NCBI RefSeq assembly: GCF_001701045.1
Contig: NZ_CP016757.1
Location: 124,001 to 188,000, forward strand
Source: Cloacibacillus porcorum
GTDB lineage: Bacteria > Synergistota > Synergistia > Synergistales > Synergistaceae
DNA: 64,000 nt
Direction of reading: 5' to 3'
This document shows positions 62,278 through 64,000 of this stretch, in pieces (positions within the stretch are counted from its first letter, which is position 1; every line of letters begins with the position of its first letter). The notes under the pieces are model-generated. The model made no database searches. It had not been told where the DNA came from and worked only from the letters and a program-made list of their open reading frames with translations. The translations under genes and the position numbers were made by a program.

Positions 62278-62829
62278 TTACATCGCCGCCGAGGCGCTGC
62301 AAAGTAAAAGACGCGTCTCCTCGTCGCTTGGATTTTCCCAATGATGCGCCACAACGGCGTCATAATATAGGAAATCACCCTCGTTCATCTCGTATATAAG
62401 GTCAGGGCAGTACACGAAACGGACCTTCCCCTTCAGTACATAAAAAAACTCGTCGCTAACGTGCGACCGCTTATCTTCCGTCATCATCCTGGGCGGAATG
62501 GTCAGTACCATCGGCTGCATCCTAAACCTCTGATCCTGGACCAGATAACGGGCAGTGACATTTTCCTCACCGCGTGCCAACACACGTACGACATACCCTT
62601 CACCGCACATAACTGGTGCGGGGGGCGGAACCTCCGTTGTCAGGGTCAGTGCTGAGACCGGTACATGAAAGGCCTCCGCGAGTTTTTGCAGACTTTCGAT
62701 ACTGGGGTTCGATTTATTGTTTTCCAGCTTTGAAAGCTGCGCTACGGAAATCTCACAAAGATCGGAGAGTTCCGTCAGTGTCCACCCACTCTTTTTCCGA
62801 TGGCTCTTTATCGTTTCGCCAAGCCTCAA
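62278..62829 (-). CDS. XRE-cupin transcriptional regulator
   Basis: 183 aa; TTG start at 62829 with GGGGG eight bases upstream. Residues 5-60 are an XRE helix-turn-helix (TLTELSDLCEISVAQLSKLE). Residues about 100-180 form a cupin (HVSDEFFYVLKGKVRFVY, MNEGDFLYYDAVVAHHWEN). Such proteins sense small metabolites. It is upstream of the deacylase on the same strand, separated by 350 bases with palindromes. Confidence 0.92.
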   Translation of the reverse strand: MRLGETIKSHRKKSGWTLTELSDLCEISVAQLSKLENNKSNPSIESLQKLAEAFHVPVSALTLTTEVPPPAPVMCGEGYVVRVLARGEENVTARYLVQDQRFRMQPMVLTIPPRMMTEDKRSHVSDEFFYVLKGKVRFVYCPDLIYEMNEGDFLYYDAVVAHHWENPSDEETRLLLCSASAAM

Positions 62830-63085
62830 GGTATAATCCCCCTATTTTCCGCCGACAATAATTTTCATCGTAGGAAAACAAATATAGTCTAACAAAACTT
62901 TTTGATAAGTCAAATCAAAAATCCTGTCAGAATGCGGTTTTTCATAATTTATAATCAAGTTTAGTATAAAAGCGATAATACGTCCATAGAAAAGTTGTGC
63001 ATGTTGAACATTATTATATGAAAAATACAGAGATAGCGTAATATAATGATATCTGTCACTATATAGAAAAGAGCGGGGTGTGGTT

Positions 63086-63574
63086 ATGAAAAATTTCGCC
63101 AAGTGTTATTTTGATATTGTGGGGAAGCTGACGATCGGTGAGGAAGACGGAAAGCTGACCGACCTGCATTTTGAGACCAGCGGCACGTATCCCCGCGGAG
63201 ATTTGAATATGAACGAGACGCCGCTGCTTACGGAGACCGGCCGGCAGCTCGGAGAATACTTTGAAGGCAAACGTAAATGCTTTGAGCTGCCGCTTGCGCC
63301 GAAGGGCACGCCCTTCCAGATGCGCTGCTGGGAGGCCTTGCAAAAGATTCCCTACGGCGCCACCGTGACCTACGGCGATATCGCGCGCGCCGTGGGCTCG
63401 CCTAAAGGTTTTCGCGCCGTGGGGCTGGCGAACAACAGAAACCCGATCGCGATAATCATTCCCTGCCACCGCGTTATCGGCGCCAACGGCAAACTTGTAG
63501 GTTTCGGCGGCGGCCTCGACGTTAAGAGCAATTTGCTGCTGCACGAAGCGCAATACGTAAATCGGCGTTTATAA
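63086..63574 (+). CDS. ogt: O6-alkylguanine-DNA / methylated-DNA-cysteine alkyltransferase
   Basis: About 162 aa from the ATG at 63086. The active-site loop is IIIPCHRVIG with the acceptor Cys. The helix-turn-helix segment is TVTYGDIARAVGSPKGFRAVG and the Asn hinge is GLANNRNP. The protein removes alkyl groups from guanine in DNA. The last four codons and the stop lie inside a long inverted repeat that occupies the 3' flank. Confidence 0.94.
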   Translation: MKNFAKCYFDIVGKLTIGEEDGKLTDLHFETSGTYPRGDLNMNETPLLTETGRQLGEYFEGKRKCFELPLAPKGTPFQMRCWEALQKIPYGATVTYGDIARAVGSPKGFRAVGLANNRNPIAIIIPCHRVIGANGKLVGFGGGLDVKSNLLLHEAQYVNRRL

Positions 63575-63684
63575 GCACGACTAACTTCATGACTGGGGGC
63601 TTGGTAATGCTCACCGCACTTTAGTGCGCCTCCGCTTACCAAGCCCCCAGTCATTTCGTTATTCGCACTTCTAAACGCCGATTT
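63560..63684. repeat. long imperfect inverted repeat at the end of ogt
   Basis: Arms of about 60 bases: AAATCGGCGTTTATAAG at the left mirrors AAATCGGCGTTTAGAAG read from the right. Inside is a perfect 19-bp stem (63589-63607 with 63636-63654) rich in G runs, and at the tip GCACT/AGTGC. It is probably a MITE- or REP-like element that also terminates ogt. Confidence 0.7.
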
Positions 63685-63685
63685 C

Positions 63686-63738
63686 CTTCGGGTAGGGAAA
63701 ACGATAAATTACGATTTATCATTTCCCTTATCGAAGGT
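63686..63738. repeat. second hairpin unit
   Basis: CCTTCGGGTAGGGAAAACGAT mirrors CCTTCGATAAGGGAAATGAT on the opposite strand around the segment ATAAATTACGATTTAT. It is the next unit in the chain of hairpins after ogt. Confidence 0.6.
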
Positions 63739-63771
63739 AAGTAACGGTTTAGCTTTTGACTTGCCCTTTTA

Positions 63772-64000
63772 GCCTCCCTCTCTGAGGGAGGTGTCGGCCG
63801 CCTGCTTTTGGCGGCTGACGGAAGGAGTGTTGCTCAGTTTGGCGCAGTTCCCGCGCCAAACTGAGTCCGCGGCGAAAGCCGCGAGAGAACCTAAGGTCAA
63901 CTCTCCCTCAGTCCCTACGGGACAGTTCTGATGTAACTACCAGCCGAATCGCACGAAATCAAAGATTTCGGCTCCCTGGCCGCCTCAGAGAGGGAGCCAA
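63772..64000. repeat. composite intergenic repeat, runs to window end
   Basis: It begins GCCTCCCTCTCTGAGGGAGG and ends with the inverse, CTCAGAGAGGGAGCC. Inside are successive hairpins: TCGGCCGCC/GGCGGCTGA, CTCAGTTTGGCGC/GCGCCAAACTGAG (perfect 13 bp), CGCGGC-GAAA-GCCGCG, GTCCC/GGGAC and CGAAATC/GATTTCG. No ORF is seen. This resembles palindromic repeat families common in gut anaerobes; copy number is unknown from one window. Confidence 0.65.

Noticed and set aside
63575-64000. CRISPR array
   Set aside because: The repeats are inverted hairpins of different sequence, not evenly spaced direct repeats with spacers.

Overview
The window is GC-rich bacterial DNA that reads like an anaerobic, Gram-negative amino-acid and organic-acid fermenter. 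The mix of TRAP, NhaC, YfcC and SSS carriers, a glycyl-radical enzyme, ferredoxin-type proteins and many transporter-plus-hydrolase cassettes resembles Synergistota such as Synergistes or Cloacibacillus. That assignment is inferred from gene flavour; no search was possible. No rRNA, tRNA, CRISPR array or replication origin was seen.

Layout. (1) 1-11221: a one-directional catabolic locus. It holds the end of a TRAP permease, a TRAP binding protein, a glycyl-radical enzyme of the Cys-x-Glu (eliminase) type with its activase, a beta-hydroxyacid-type dehydrogenase, a PrpF/methylitaconate-isomerase-like protein, an aldehyde dehydrogenase, and large and small aconitase-family hydratase subunits. 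An RpiR regulator faces it. The substrate is unknown. The isomerase, hydratase and dehydrogenase families recall the lower nicotinate-fermentation pathway, but its other signature enzymes are absent. This is the best candidate for an undescribed pathway. (2) 12.5-15.9 kb: a MATE exporter behind a promoter, a 17-codon leader ORF and a terminator that look like ribosome-mediated attenuation, then an NhaC carrier. (3) 16-20.2 kb: a PepSY protein and an OmpR/kinase pair. A complete IS3-family element (17317-18765, 3-bp CGG duplication) has replaced the last 11 codons of the regulator. (4) 20.3-22.8 kb: a metallo-beta-lactamase-like protein with degenerate metal ligands, then an overlapping zinc-macrodomain and class-M sirtuin pair.

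(5) 22.9-31.1 kb: two uptake-and-hydrolysis cassettes, each next to a DUF3870 protein: YfcC carrier with M20 amidohydrolase, and SSS symporter with a 36-aa accessory peptide and an amidohydrolase. A secreted Sel1-repeat protein with an apparent CTG start lies between them. (6) 31.2-33.9 kb: a quaternary-amine (OpuC-type) ABC importer with fused permease and binding protein. (7) 34.4-41.3 kb: a GntR/aminotransferase operon divergent from an aminotransferase, amino-acid racemase, homoserine-dehydrogenase-like and NhaC operon, probably a catabolic route for an amino acid. (8) 41.3-44.5 kb: EFR1 flavodoxin-ferredoxin, hemolysin III, NUDIX and HAD genes.

(9) 44.6-48.0 kb: an AT-richer McrBC island whose McrB carries an internal EVE domain. 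(10) 48.2-55.7 kb: an EamA carrier, a third carrier/amidohydrolase/GntR cassette, an SPL-type radical SAM protein, a PAP2 phosphatase and a second homoserine-dehydrogenase-like gene. (11) 56.3-63.6 kb: modABC with a palindrome over the modA -35 box, a diverged glutamine synthetase, an aspartoacylase-family deacylase, an XRE-cupin regulator and an O6-alkylguanine alkyltransferase. (12) 63.56-64.0 kb: a run of hairpins forming composite intergenic repeats, the first of which includes the end of the alkyltransferase gene.

Starts were re-chosen where a Shine-Dalgarno (SD) sequence pointed to an internal codon. Motif positions are counted from those starts and are approximate.
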